A stretch of 34,678 nucleotides of DNA from Coriobacteriaceae bacterium (GTDB lineage Bacteria; Actinomycetota; Coriobacteriia; Coriobacteriales; Atopobiaceae): NCBI GenBank assembly GCA_003862195.1, contig QOUO01000019.1, forward strand, positions 1-34,678. Direction: 5' to 3'. The notes below the pieces were generated by a model. The model ran no database searches. It was not told the DNA's origin and saw only the letters and a program-made list of their open reading frames with translations. How positions within the stretch are numbered: position 1 is the stretch's first letter; every line of letters begins with the position of its first letter. Of the stretch, positions 7,267 to 15,203 are shown one piece after another. The translations under genes were made by a program, and so were the position numbers.

Positions 7267-8718
7267 CTACTGGATCTGCGACACCATGGCCATGTTGGTG
7301 GACGTGATGTAGTCACCCTGAGACGGCGAGGTCTGCGGGTCGCCGGCGGTCACGACGACGAGGTCGCCGGTGTCGACAATGCCGTGCTCCTTGGCGACGG
7401 TCAGCGCGTTGTAGCAGGTCGCGGACAGCGAGCCCTGCTCGGTCGTCTTGTACGCGTCGACGCCCCACTGGAAGCAGGTCTTGCGGATGGCGTGGTTAGA
7501 GGGCGACATCGCGATGATGGGGATGCGGGGACGGAAGTTGGAGATCAGGCGGGAAGTGCGGCCGCTGTGCGTCGGGCAGACGATGCACTTGGCGTTGACG
7601 CGGTCGGCGACCTCGGCGGCAGCCAGGCCGATGGCGGAGTTGACGTTGCGCATGCCGCCACGGTCGTGGTACTCGCGACGCTCGGGCAGGTACTTCTCGG
7701 TCTCCTTGCAGATGGAAGCCATCATCTTGACGGCCTCGACGGGGTACTTGCCGGCAGCGGTCTCACCAGAGAGCATGACGCAGTCGGTGCCGTCGTAGAT
7801 GGCGTTGGCGACGTCGTTGACCTCGGCGCGGGTCGGGCGCGGGTTGCGGATCATGGAGTCGAGCATCTGCGTGGCCGTGATGACCGGCTTGTAGCTCTGG
7901 GCGCACTTCTTGATGATCATCTTCTGGACGTGGGGGACGTCCTGGGCAGGGATCTCGACGCCGAGGTCACCACGGGCGACCATGCAGCCGTCGGAGGCAG
8001 CCAGGATCTCGTCGAAGTTCTTGACGCCCAGGGCGCTCTCGATCTTCGGGAAGATGTAGACGTTGCGCAGGCCGTTGTCGGCGCAGAGCTTGCGGATCTC
8101 GTCAACGGCGGCGGCGTTGCGGATGAAGGAAGCGGAGATGGCGTCGATGCCGAGCTCGCAGCCAAACATGATGTCCGCGATGTCCTGCTCGGTGACGGAG
8201 GGGAGGCCAATCTCGACGTTCGGGACGTTGGCGCCCTTCTTCTCGCCGATCTCGCCGCCGTTGGTCACGGTGCAGTGCATGTCGTTGCCCTCGACGTGGT
8301 CGACCTCGAGGCCCACGAGGCCGTCGTCGATCAGGATGATCGAGCCCTTCTCGACCTCCTTGGGGAGGTTGAGGTAGTCGAGGGAGATGTGGTGCGCGTT
8401 GCCGTGCCAGTCCTCGGTGGTGGGCTGGGCGGTCACGACGATCTCGTCACCGGTGTTGACGGTGACCTTCTGGCCGCCCTCGAGTAGGCCGGTACGGACC
8501 TCGGGGCCCTTGGTGTCGAGCATAATGGCGACGGGAATGCCGAGCTCCTCGGAAATCTTGCGGACGCGCTCCATGTTCTGGCGGTGATAGGCGTGAGAGC
8601 CGTGGCTGAAGTTGAAGCGTGCGACGTTCATGCCGTTCTTGATGAGCTCGCGAAGCACGTCGTCACTCTCGGTGGAGGGGCCCATCGTGCAGACGATCTT
8701 GGTTCTCTTGGTAGACAT
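7267..8718 (-). CDS. pyk: Pyruvate kinase
   Basis: Pyruvate kinase converts phosphoenolpyruvate and ADP to pyruvate and ATP, the last step of glycolysis. The 483-residue protein starts MSTKRTKIVCTMGPS and contains NFSHG, MLDTKGPEVRTG, the FPKIES lysine motif and MVARGDLGVEIP. It has the length of the short form without the C-terminal PEP-utiliser extension. ATG 8718 was chosen because the family's N-terminus starts here and AAAGGA stands upstream; a longer upstream reading frame to 8835 would cross the promoter. It lies downstream of, and on the same strand as, the D-lactate dehydrogenase gene, but has its own -10 box. Together they supply and reduce pyruvate in fermentation. Confidence 0.97.
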   Translation of the reverse strand: MSTKRTKIVCTMGPSTESDDVLRELIKNGMNVARFNFSHGSHAYHRQNMERVRKISEELGIPVAIMLDTKGPEVRTGLLEGGQKVTVNTGDEIVVTAQPTTEDWHGNAHHISLDYLNLPKEVEKGSIILIDDGLVGLEVDHVEGNDMHCTVTNGGEIGEKKGANVPNVEIGLPSVTEQDIADIMFGCELGIDAISASFIRNAAAVDEIRKLCADNGLRNVYIFPKIESALGVKNFDEILAASDGCMVARGDLGVEIPAQDVPHVQKMIIKKCAQSYKPVITATQMLDSMIRNPRPTRAEVNDVANAIYDGTDCVMLSGETAAGKYPVEAVKMMASICKETEKYLPERREYHDRGGMRNVNSAIGLAAAEVADRVNAKCIVCPTHSGRTSRLISNFRPRIPIIAMSPSNHAIRKTCFQWGVDAYKTTEQGSLSATCYNALTVAKEHGIVDTGDLVVVTAGDPQTSPSQGDYITSTNMAMVSQIQ

Positions 8719-8743
8719 ACGTTTCCTTTCTAAACATATGGAA

Positions 8744-8767
8744 GGGCGGGTCGCAAGCGGCCCGCCC
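8744..8767 (-). promoter_or_regulatory. Hairpin in the pyk 5' leader
   Basis: GGGCGGG (8744-8750) and CCCGCCC (8761-8767) form a perfect 7-base-pair stem in the untranslated leader, about 26 bases upstream of the pyk start codon. It is followed by TTCC rather than a T-run, so an attenuator is not clear. Transcript stabilisation is another possibility. Confidence 0.45.
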
Positions 8768-8780
8768 GTAAACGCTTTCA
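8767..8780 (-). promoter_or_regulatory. cre-like operator at the pyk promoter
   Basis: Read on the minus strand this is TGAAAGCGTTTACG, matching 13 of 14 positions of the catabolite-responsive element TGWAARCGYTWNCW. It lies just downstream of the -10 box, where a LacI/CcpA-type protein would block transcription. The site is inferred; whether this organism has a CcpA homologue cannot be seen here. Confidence 0.5.
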
Positions 8781-8794
8781 GCCGCTCGCGTACT

Positions 8795-8800
8795 ATTGTA
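8795..8800 (-). promoter_or_regulatory. -10 box of the pyk promoter
   Basis: TACAAT on the minus strand, predicted start of transcription near 8788, giving a leader of about 70 bases. No -35 hexamer with standard spacing is evident. Confidence 0.5.
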
Positions 8801-8884
8801 AGCCGCTGACTATGGCTTGTGTTGACAACGTGCAAGGTTTTGGTAATGACCCCAATTAGTGGTCAAGTCAGCCCTGCCGGACAA

Positions 8885-9889
8885 CTAGCAGACGACGCTG
8901 CGGTCGCTGAACTCCTCGCCCTTGGCGTAGCGCTCCGCGTTGTCGAGGGTGACCTGAGCGATCTGCTGCAGGGCCTCGTAGGTGAAGAACGCCTGGTGAG
9001 AGGTAAGGACGACGTTGGGGAAGGAGCAGAGCCTCGCCGTGATGGAGTGGCCCAGGATCTGGTCCTCGCGGTTCTGGTAGACGTTCGCGTTCTCGCCCTC
9101 GTAGACGTCAAGGCCTGCGGCGCCGATCTTGCCGGAGCGGATGCCGCGGATGAGCGCCTCGATGTCGACCAGGCCGCCGCGCGCGGTGTTGACCAGGATG
9201 ACGCCGTCCTTCATCTTGGCGATGGTGTCGTCGTTCACCAGGTGGTAGCTGTCCTCGTTGAGGAAGGCGTGCAGGCTGATGAGGTCGGCGTTCTCGTAGA
9301 TGCCGTCGTAGTCGACGTACTTGTCGATGATGCCCTCGTCGACGAGCTTCTGGTTGGGATAGAGGTCGGAGCCGAGGACGGTCATGCCAAAGCCCTTGCA
9401 GATGCGGGCGAGCGCGGCGCCGATGCGGCCGGTGCCGATGATGCCGGCGGTCTTGCCGTGCAGGGTGTGGCCGACCAGGCCGTCAAGCGAGAAGTCGTTC
9501 TCGCGGACGCGGATGTATGCCTTGTGGATGTGGCGGTTGGCGCAGAGCGCGAGCGCGATTGCGTGCTCGGCGATTGCCTCGGGGGAGTAGGCCGGGACGC
9601 GGGTGACCTTCATGCCGATGGACTTCGCGAAGTCGACGTTGACGGCGTCGAAGCCGGCGCAGCGCATCAGGACGAGGCCGACGCCCATGCCGCGCAGAAT
9701 CTCAAGGGTCATGGCCGAGATGTCCGCGTTCACGAAGGCGCACACGGCATCGTATCCCTTGGCGAGTGCGGCGGTCATGGGGGTGAGGTTCACCTCGGTG
9801 AAGTCAACCTGGACCTCGGGATAGTTGGGAAGCTCCTTCGAGAAGGACTTCTTGTCATATCCACGCGTGCCATAGAAAAGAACCTTCAT
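8885..9889 (-). CDS. D-2-hydroxyacid dehydrogenase (D-lactate dehydrogenase type)
   Basis: This NAD-dependent enzyme most likely reduces pyruvate to D-lactate, regenerating NAD+ in fermentation. The 334-residue protein has the dinucleotide-binding motif GTGRIG, then the catalytic set: Arg237 in NTARGG, Glu in LDVYEGE and His in LTSHQAF. The N-terminal MKVLFYGTRGYDKKSF and the HAFLNEDSYHL segment match D-lactate dehydrogenases rather than other D-2-hydroxyacid dehydrogenases. ATG 9889 was chosen because AAAGGA stands upstream and the family's N-terminus begins here. A D-hydroxyisocaproate-type activity cannot be excluded. No clear terminator separates it from pyk downstream. Confidence 0.88.
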   Translation of the reverse strand: MKVLFYGTRGYDKKSFSKELPNYPEVQVDFTEVNLTPMTAALAKGYDAVCAFVNADISAMTLEILRGMGVGLVLMRCAGFDAVNVDFAKSIGMKVTRVPAYSPEAIAEHAIALALCANRHIHKAYIRVRENDFSLDGLVGHTLHGKTAGIIGTGRIGAALARICKGFGMTVLGSDLYPNQKLVDEGIIDKYVDYDGIYENADLISLHAFLNEDSYHLVNDDTIAKMKDGVILVNTARGGLVDIEALIRGIRSGKIGAAGLDVYEGENANVYQNREDQILGHSITARLCSFPNVVLTSHQAFFTYEALQQIAQVTLDNAERYAKGEEFSDRSVVC

Positions 9890-9949
9890 GCCTGATCCTT
9901 TCGTCGTGGCGGTGACTGGCCGCCTTGTCCGGGCGTTACGCCCATCACG

Positions 9950-9972
9950 TGCAATCGCTGACACAAATTATA
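9950..9972 (-). promoter_or_regulatory. Promoter and cre-like site of the D-lactate dehydrogenase gene
   Basis: TATAAT (minus strand, 9967-9972) is a perfect -10 box. Directly downstream, 9950-9963 reads TGTCAGCGATTGCA, matching 12 of 14 positions of the cre consensus. The leader of about 70 bases also holds two short hairpins (9931-9943 and 9908-9924). No clear -35 is seen. Confidence 0.5.
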
Positions 9973-10061
9973 GCGAGGATGTAAACCTTTGGCGCCGTGT
10001 TGGTGCAGCCCATTGGCCTTTGTGCGCATTTGTCTACCCCACGGCGGTCAACTCTCGGGGC

Positions 10062-10078
10062 GCGGCGAGTCTCGCCGC
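10062..10078. repeat. 17-base palindrome in the gene-free region
   Basis: GCGGCGAG (10062-10069) and CTCGCCGC (10071-10078) form an exact inverted repeat around one base. It has no T-run on either side. It could be an operator or a hairpin; nothing else supports a function. Confidence 0.4.
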
Positions 10079-10124
10079 CAAACCTGTACGGTGAAGCGTG
10101 TACGTTTGCGCCGCCACAGCACGC

Positions 10125-10179
10125 GGGCGAGAAGAACCGCCGCCTCGGCTGCAACAACGACGCCGCGTTCTTCTCGTCC
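10125..10179. repeat. Inverted repeat of GGGCGAGAAGAAC
   Basis: The left arm (10125-10137) and the reverse complement of the right arm (10167-10179) agree at 12 of 13 positions, including an uninterrupted 10-base CGAGAAGAAC. The spacer is 29 bases. The region from 9973 to 10243 between the two divergent promoters holds no convincing gene; open frames there lack a ribosome site and recognisable protein features. Confidence 0.55.
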
Positions 10180-10243
10180 GCCCCTGTTGCCGGCGACGTC
10201 GCTGCCGCGGGCTTTTGGATTTCCTTCGCAGGCGGGGGCGTGG

Positions 10244-10273
10244 TTGTGCGTTTTGCCCCCGTGCGGGTATAAT
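10244..10273 (+). promoter_or_regulatory. Promoter of the P-type ATPase gene
   Basis: TTGTGC (10244-10249) and a perfect TATAAT (10268-10273) are separated by 18 bases. Transcription should start near 10280, leaving a leader of about 130 bases before the TTG start codon. Confidence 0.75.
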
Positions 10274-10325
10274 CACTTCGTTCATTGTTGGCGCATGCGA
10301 TACGGCAGCCTTGGTGAGCCCTTGC

Positions 10326-10405
10326 CCCTCCTGGGGAATTATGATCGGGCATCAATCTATCGCGTGCTCGGGCGCGCCCCGGGCGTGCCCCCGTACCCAG
10401 GAGGG
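10326..10405 (+). promoter_or_regulatory. Leader that can sequester the ATPase ribosome-binding site
   Basis: CCCTCCTGGG (10326-10335) is the exact reverse complement of CCCAGGAGGG (10396-10405), which contains the AGGAGG Shine-Dalgarno sequence of the ATPase gene. Between the arms, GGGCGCG (10370-10376) pairs with CGTGCCC (10384-10390) as an internal hairpin. Pairing of the outer arms would block translation, so this is a candidate translational switch, perhaps responsive to an ion. I could not match it to the yybP-ykoY or NiCo riboswitch consensus by eye. Confidence 0.6.
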
Positions 10406-10409
10406 AAGA

Positions 10410-13088
10410 TTGAAGGAGTATCTGGAAGACTCCGCCCACGTGCTGGCGGAGGTCAAGTCGGACGAGACGGCGGGCATCAGCTCCGCCGAGGCGGCCGCCC
10501 GACTCGAGCGTGACGGGCTGAACAAGCTCAAGGAGGCCGAGAAGACCCCAGTCTGGAAGCGCTTCTTCGCGCAGATGGCCGACCCCATGATCATCATGCT
10601 GATCGTGGCCGCCGTCATCTCCGCGCTCACCGGCCTCGCGCAGGGCGACGCAGACTTCGCGGACGTCATCATCATCTGCTTCGTCGTCGTGGTGAACGCC
10701 GTGCTCGGCGTCGTGCAGGAGTCCAAGGCCGAGGAGGCGCTCGCGGCCCTGCAGGAGATGTCAGCGGCCCAGTCCAAGGTCATCCGCGACGGCCAGCTGG
10801 TCACCGTCCCGTCGTCCGAGCTCGTCGTGGGCGACGTCGTGGTGCTCGAGGCCGGCGACGCCGTGCCTGCGGACTGCCGCATCCTCGAGAGCGCGTCCAT
10901 GAAGATCGAGGAGGCCGCCCTCACGGGCGAGTCCGTCCCCGCCAACAAGGTCGCGAGCGTGCTGACGCTCTCGCCCGACAGCGACGACGTGGCGCTGGGC
11001 GACCGCAAGAACATGTGCTACATGGGCTCCACCGTGGTCTACGGCCGCGGCCGCGCCGTCGTGGTCGCCACGGGCATGAAGACCGAGATGGGCAAGATCG
11101 CGGACGCCCTCTCCCAGGCGACTGACGAGGAGACGCCGCTCCAGAAGAAGCTGGACGAGCTCTCCAAGATCCTCTCCATCGGCTGCATCGTCATCTGCGC
11201 GCTCGTGTTCGTGGTGACGTGGATCAAGCACGGCACGGGCTTCTTCAGCAACATGCCTCTCGTGCTCAACACGTTCATGGTCGCGGTCTCGCTTGCCGTC
11301 GCGGCCATCCCCGAGGGCCTCGCGGCCGTCGTCACCATCGTGCTCTCCTTCGGCGTCACCAAGATGAGCGAGCACCACGCAATCATCCGCAAGCTCTCCG
11401 CCGTCGAGACGTTGGGCTGCACCCAGATCATCTGCTCGGACAAGACGGGCACCCTCACGCAGAACAAGATGACGGTCGTGTGCCACTACACCGAGGACCA
11501 GGACAGGCTCATGCGCTGCATGGCGCTCTGCTCCGACGCAAAGTGGGACGACGAGAAGCAGGAAGCCGTGGGCGAGCCGACCGAGGCAGCGCTCGTGGCG
11601 GACGCCGCGAAGCTCGGCTTCACCACGGGCGATCTGGACGCCGCTAACCCCCGCGCCGGCGAGGCCCCCTTCGACTCCGGCCGCAAGATGATGTCCGTCG
11701 TTAACGTCTCCCCGGACGGCAACTACATCCAGCACACCAAGGGCGGCCCCGACGTCGTCCTGGCGCGCTGCACCACGGTCCGCACCGCCGATGGCGACGT
11801 GCCCCTCACGGGCGAGCGTCGCAAGCGCATCATGGAGGCCAACAAGGCCATGGCCGACGACGCCCTCCGCGTCATGGCGGCCGCCCGCGTCAACTACGGC
11901 AAGACCGCTCCCGCCGACTACTCCGCCGAGGCGCTCGAGCACGACATGTGCTTCCTCGGCCTCTGCGGCATGATCGACCCGGTCCGTCCCGAGGTGAAGG
12001 ACGCCGTGGCCGAGGCCCACAACGCCGGCATCCGCGTCGTCATGATCACGGGCGACCACATCGACACCGCCGTCGCCATCGCCAAGGAGCTCGGCATCGC
12101 GCAGGACAGGAGCCAGGCGATCACCGGCGCCGAGCTCGACAAGATCTCGGACGAGGACTTCCTCAACGACGTTGAGAAGTACAGCGTCTACGCCCGCGTC
12201 CAGCCCGAGCACAAGACCCGCATCGTCGACACCTGGAAGAAGAAGGACAAGGTCGTCGCCATGACCGGCGACGGCGTGAACGACGCGCCCTCCATCAAGC
12301 GCGCCGACATCGGCATCGGCATGGGCATCACGGGCACGGACGTCACCAAGAACGTGGCCGACATGGTGCTCGCGGACGACAACTTCGCCACGATCATCAG
12401 CGCGTGCGAGGAGGGTCGCCGCATCTACGAGAACATCAGGAAGTCAATCGCCTTCCTGCTCTCCTCCAACCTCGCCGAGGTCATCTCCGTCTTCGTGGCG
12501 TCGCTCGTCGGCTTCACCATCCTCGAGCCCACGCACCTGCTCTGGCTGAACCTCGTCACGGACTGCTTCCCCGCGCTCGCCATGGCCATGGAGGATGCCG
12601 AGCCCGGCCTCATGAGGCGCAAGCCCAGGAGCTCGACCGACGGCATCTTCGCCAACGGCATGGGCCTCGACTGCATCATCCAGGGCATCTTCATCGGCGC
12701 GCTGACGCTCATCTCCTACTTCATCGGCCTGCATGTCGAGGGCGTGCCCCTCTCGGCCGTCCTCTCCGGTACCGACAAGGGCCTCGACGGCATGACCATG
12801 GCGTTCCTGACGCTCTCCATGGTCGAGATGTTCCACTCGTTCAACATGCGCAGCCGCCGCGAGTCCGTCTTCAAGCTCCCCACGCAGAACAAGTGGCTGT
12901 GGGCCTCGTTCGCCGCGGCGCTGTTCCTGACGTTCGTCGTCATCGAGACGCCGCTCGCCAAGGCCTTCGACTTCGCGGAGATCAGCGCGTACGAGTACGG
13001 CGTCGCCATGCTCCTCGCCTTCCTGATCATCCCGATCGTCGAGGTCTACAAGGCCATCATGCGCGCGGTCGAGAAGAACAAGGCCTAA
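10410..13088 (+). CDS. P-type ATPase, type II cation transporter (calcium type)
   Basis: An 892-residue membrane pump of the SERCA/PMCA class that probably exports Ca2+ (or Mn2+) with ATP. The order is the N-terminal cation ATPase domain, two membrane segments (about 50-95), actuator domain with TGES at 172-175, membrane segment with IPEGL (Pro301), phosphorylation site DKTGT with Asp344, nucleotide-binding domain, TGDGVND at 619-625, and a C-terminal set of six helices. The start is TTG 10410: AGGAGG (10399-10404) stands 5 bases upstream and the family's N-terminus begins here. The reading frame stays open further upstream, but that part includes the promoter. It is followed after 3 bases by rsgA, probably in one transcript. 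Confidence 0.93.
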   Translation: MKEYLEDSAHVLAEVKSDETAGISSAEAAARLERDGLNKLKEAEKTPVWKRFFAQMADPMIIMLIVAAVISALTGLAQGDADFADVIIICFVVVVNAVLGVVQESKAEEALAALQEMSAAQSKVIRDGQLVTVPSSELVVGDVVVLEAGDAVPADCRILESASMKIEEAALTGESVPANKVASVLTLSPDSDDVALGDRKNMCYMGSTVVYGRGRAVVVATGMKTEMGKIADALSQATDEETPLQKKLDELSKILSIGCIVICALVFVVTWIKHGTGFFSNMPLVLNTFMVAVSLAVAAIPEGLAAVVTIVLSFGVTKMSEHHAIIRKLSAVETLGCTQIICSDKTGTLTQNKMTVVCHYTEDQDRLMRCMALCSDAKWDDEKQEAVGEPTEAALVADAAKLGFTTGDLDAANPRAGEAPFDSGRKMMSVVNVSPDGNYIQHTKGGPDVVLARCTTVRTADGDVPLTGERRKRIMEANKAMADDALRVMAAARVNYGKTAPADYSAEALEHDMCFLGLCGMIDPVRPEVKDAVAEAHNAGIRVVMITGDHIDTAVAIAKELGIAQDRSQAITGAELDKISDEDFLNDVEKYSVYARVQPEHKTRIVDTWKKKDKVVAMTGDGVNDAPSIKRADIGIGMGITGTDVTKNVADMVLADDNFATIISACEEGRRIYENIRKSIAFLLSSNLAEVISVFVASLVGFTILEPTHLLWLNLVTDCFPALAMAMEDAEPGLMRRKPRSSTDGIFANGMGLDCIIQGIFIGALTLISYFIGLHVEGVPLSAVLSGTDKGLDGMTMAFLTLSMVEMFHSFNMRSRRESVFKLPTQNKWLWASFAAALFLTFVVIETPLAKAFDFAEISAYEYGVAMLLAFLIIPIVEVYKAIMRAVEKNKA

Positions 13089-13091
13089 CGC

Positions 13092-14276
13092 ATGGCAAAG
13101 CGCGCTCACAAGTCTGGTAAGCGCCGGGTTCGCGCCGGTGGGGTGGACACCGCCCTGCCGGCGCTCTCGTCCCTCTCCGACCTCCCGTCCTTCTCGGATC
13201 TAAGGCCAAGCGAGCGGCAGCGTTCCGCTTTCGCGGCGGAGGCCGACCGTGCGGTCCGCGAGGGCGAGGCCGGGCGAGAAGAGCTCGACCTCGGCTGCGT
13301 CGTCCGCCTTGACCGCGGCTTTCCCGCAATCGTCACGGACCGGGGCGTGTACCGCGCCGAGTTCGCGGCGTCCCTCACCAAGGGAGACGACAACTCGCGC
13401 GTCGCCGTGGGCGACTGGGTCTGCGCGCGCCTCCCGGAGGGGCACGACATGGGCATCCTCCTCAGGATCCTCCCGCGCGAAAGCGACATCGCCCGCTGGA
13501 AGGGCGGCTCCCGCGGCGAGCGCCAGACGCTTGCCGCCAACGTAGACGTGGTCCTCGTGACGCAGGCTCTCGGCCCGGAGCCAATTTCCGTGGAGAGGAT
13601 CGTGCGCTCCGCGGTCATAGCTCGCGACTGCGGTGCGGACGTCTCCGTCGTCCTGACCAAGGCGGACCGCGCCGGTGTGGCCATGCTCGAGCACGACGTT
13701 GCGCTCGTGCGGGATGTGCTCGGTGCGGACGTGCCCGTGGTCGCCACCTGCGCGGGCGCCAGCCAGGAGGACTCGTCCGAGCTCGCCGGTGCCGCCCGCG
13801 ACTGCGGCATCGGCTGGGGCGAGGGCGACGTGCGAGGCCTCGTCCCGCGCGGCACGCTCGCCATCGTGCTCGGGGAGTCCGGCGCCGGCAAGAGTACGCT
13901 CCTCAACGCGCTCCTCGGCCGCGACGCCCTCCAGACGGGCGCCGTGCGCGCCTCCGACGACATGGGCCGCCACACGACGGTGGCGCGCCGCATGGTCGCG
14001 CTGCCGGGCGCCGGCGTCATCGTGGACGAGCCGGGGCTCAGGAGCCTGCCCCTCGTCGGCCACGAACGCGGCCTCGCAAAGGTGTTTCCCGAGGTCGCGG
14101 AGGCGGCGCAGACCTGCCGCTTCAGGGACTGCACGCACACGCACGAGCCCGGCTGCGGCGTGCGGGGCGCGTTCGAGGCGGGGGAGTTCTCCCGCGCGAG
14201 GTTCGATGCATACGTTTCCCTCGCATCCGAGATGCGTTCCAGCGCAAAGACGCTCGACCCGGACGTCGTGCTCTGA
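13092..14276 (+). CDS. rsgA: Ribosome small subunit-dependent GTPase RsgA
   Basis: RsgA is a circularly permuted GTPase that helps the late maturation of the 30S subunit. The 394-residue protein has an N-terminal basic tail, an OB-fold (about 65-125), then G4 (LTKAD), G1 (GESGAGKST, Lys267) and G3 in permuted order. The C-terminal zinc site is Cys342, Cys347, His349 and Cys355 in CRFRDCTHTHEPGC. G3 reads DEPG at 312-315 instead of the usual DTPG. ATG 13092 comes 3 bases after the ATPase stop without a clear Shine-Dalgarno sequence, so translation is probably coupled. The N-terminus is about 60 residues longer than in many homologues. Confidence 0.93.
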   Translation: MAKRAHKSGKRRVRAGGVDTALPALSSLSDLPSFSDLRPSERQRSAFAAEADRAVREGEAGREELDLGCVVRLDRGFPAIVTDRGVYRAEFAASLTKGDDNSRVAVGDWVCARLPEGHDMGILLRILPRESDIARWKGGSRGERQTLAANVDVVLVTQALGPEPISVERIVRSAVIARDCGADVSVVLTKADRAGVAMLEHDVALVRDVLGADVPVVATCAGASQEDSSELAGAARDCGIGWGEGDVRGLVPRGTLAIVLGESGAGKSTLLNALLGRDALQTGAVRASDDMGRHTTVARRMVALPGAGVIVDEPGLRSLPLVGHERGLAKVFPEVAEAAQTCRFRDCTHTHEPGCGVRGAFEAGEFSRARFDAYVSLASEMRSSAKTLDPDVVL

Positions 14277-14306
14277 CCAACCCACACAAACGGTCCCCGC
14301 ACCCAT

Positions 14307-14338
14307 GCCTAGCTGCGCCTCCCCAGGTGCAGCTAGGC
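14307..14338 (+). terminator. Hairpin terminator after rsgA
   Basis: A 14-base-pair stem (14307-14320 with 14325-14338, one G-T pair) closes on a CCCC loop, 30 bases after the rsgA stop. It is followed by TAAATTTA, so it is strong as a hairpin but has only a weak T-tract. It separates rsgA from the Tad operon. The AT-richer stretch 14339-14457 must hold the Tad promoter, but I see no confident -35/-10 pair. Confidence 0.7.
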
Positions 14339-14457
14339 TAAATTTATGCACAAGATAACTGCAAGACGAATTTGAAAAGTCACCGCTAAATCGGCGTTTT
14401 CGGTTCAGACTCTTATTCACGTCGCTTTGATGTCCCGCGCGCGTGAGGGGGTCCGCC

Positions 14458-15192
14458 GTGTCACTTCGATTCAGGCTCGTGTTCGCCGGTTCCTGCGCAG
14501 TGCTCGTCCTTCTCGCCTTCGTGGCGTACGGCAACAGCGTGCGCGCCGAGGCCGAAAAGGTGAGGAGCGAGGCCATCGCCCGCTACGGCGGCGAGGTTGT
14601 GAGCCTCGTGGTCACGAACTCGGCCCTCGAGCCCGGGGACGTGGTGGGCGAGAAGGACGTGTCGGTGCGCGACTGGGTGTCCGACCTCGCCCCGCGGGGC
14701 GCAATCACGAGCCTGGACGACGTGATCGGACGCGAGGTGACGGTGCCCGTCGGCAAGAACGCCCCCGTGACGAAGCTCGCGTTTCGGGATTCGGCGCACC
14801 TGGCCGACGTCCCCTCCGGCCACGTGGCCGTGAGCGTGCCCGTAACGGACAAGCTCGGCGTCTCGCGCGGCGTGCCGCAGGGCTCGCGGCTCCTTGCCTA
14901 CAAGGTTTCGGACGAGGGTTCGACGCTCGTGTGCGACGACATCGTCGTGCTCTCGGCCCCAGCGAAGGCCTCTTCCATAGGCTCGAGCGCGCAGCTGACG
15001 CTCGCAGTTGCGTCGAAGCAGGTGGCGGCCGTGCTGGACGCGAGCGGGAAGGGCGACCTCAGGCTCGTCATGCCCGCGGACGACGTGGACGCACCGGCAG
15101 GCGATGCGGCGACCCCGCCGTCCTCCGAGGACTCGTCCGGGTCCGACGGCGGCAAGTCACAGGGCAACCAGAGTGACTCTTCTAGTGGGTAG
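14458..15192 (+). CDS. Flp pilus assembly protein CpaB/RcpC-like, SAF domain
   Basis: The 244-residue protein has an N-terminal membrane anchor (about 5-25), a SAF-type domain (about 45-125: LEPGDVVGEKDVSVRDW, IGREVTVPVGKNAP) and a second beta-rich domain typical of CpaB/RcpC, ending in a Ser/Gly/Asp-rich tail. In Gram-negative Tad systems CpaB works at the outer membrane with the secretin; here, with no secretin gene in view, it is probably anchored in the membrane facing the cell wall. GTG 14458 was chosen over GTG 14443 because AGGGGG (14446-14451) stands 6 bases upstream. It is the first gene of the Tad operon. Confidence 0.8.
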   Translation: MSLRFRLVFAGSCAVLVLLAFVAYGNSVRAEAEKVRSEAIARYGGEVVSLVVTNSALEPGDVVGEKDVSVRDWVSDLAPRGAITSLDDVIGREVTVPVGKNAPVTKLAFRDSAHLADVPSGHVAVSVPVTDKLGVSRGVPQGSRLLAYKVSDEGSTLVCDDIVVLSAPAKASSIGSSAQLTLAVASKQVAAVLDASGKGDLRLVMPADDVDAPAGDAATPPSSEDSSGSDGGKSQGNQSDSSSG

Positions 15193-15203
15193 GGGGTGCT
15201 GCG

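Noticed and set aside
8823-8844. TTGACA followed by TAATGA on the plus strand (promoter-like)
   Set aside because: No plus-strand gene lies downstream; it would only run antisense to the D-lactate dehydrogenase gene. Kept as noise unless RNA data show it.
9997-10272. Small open frames in the gap before the ATPase gene
   Set aside because: No ribosome site, no recognisable features, and they overlap one another in several frames.
10098-10409. Upstream extension of the P-type ATPase reading frame
   Set aside because: It contains the promoter and leader, has no similarity to cation ATPases, and the TTG at 10410 has an excellent ribosome site.
10280-10409. yybP-ykoY or NiCo metal riboswitch upstream of the ATPase
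   Set aside because: The leader lacks the conserved words of either class as far as I can judge by eye; only the paired arms are supported.
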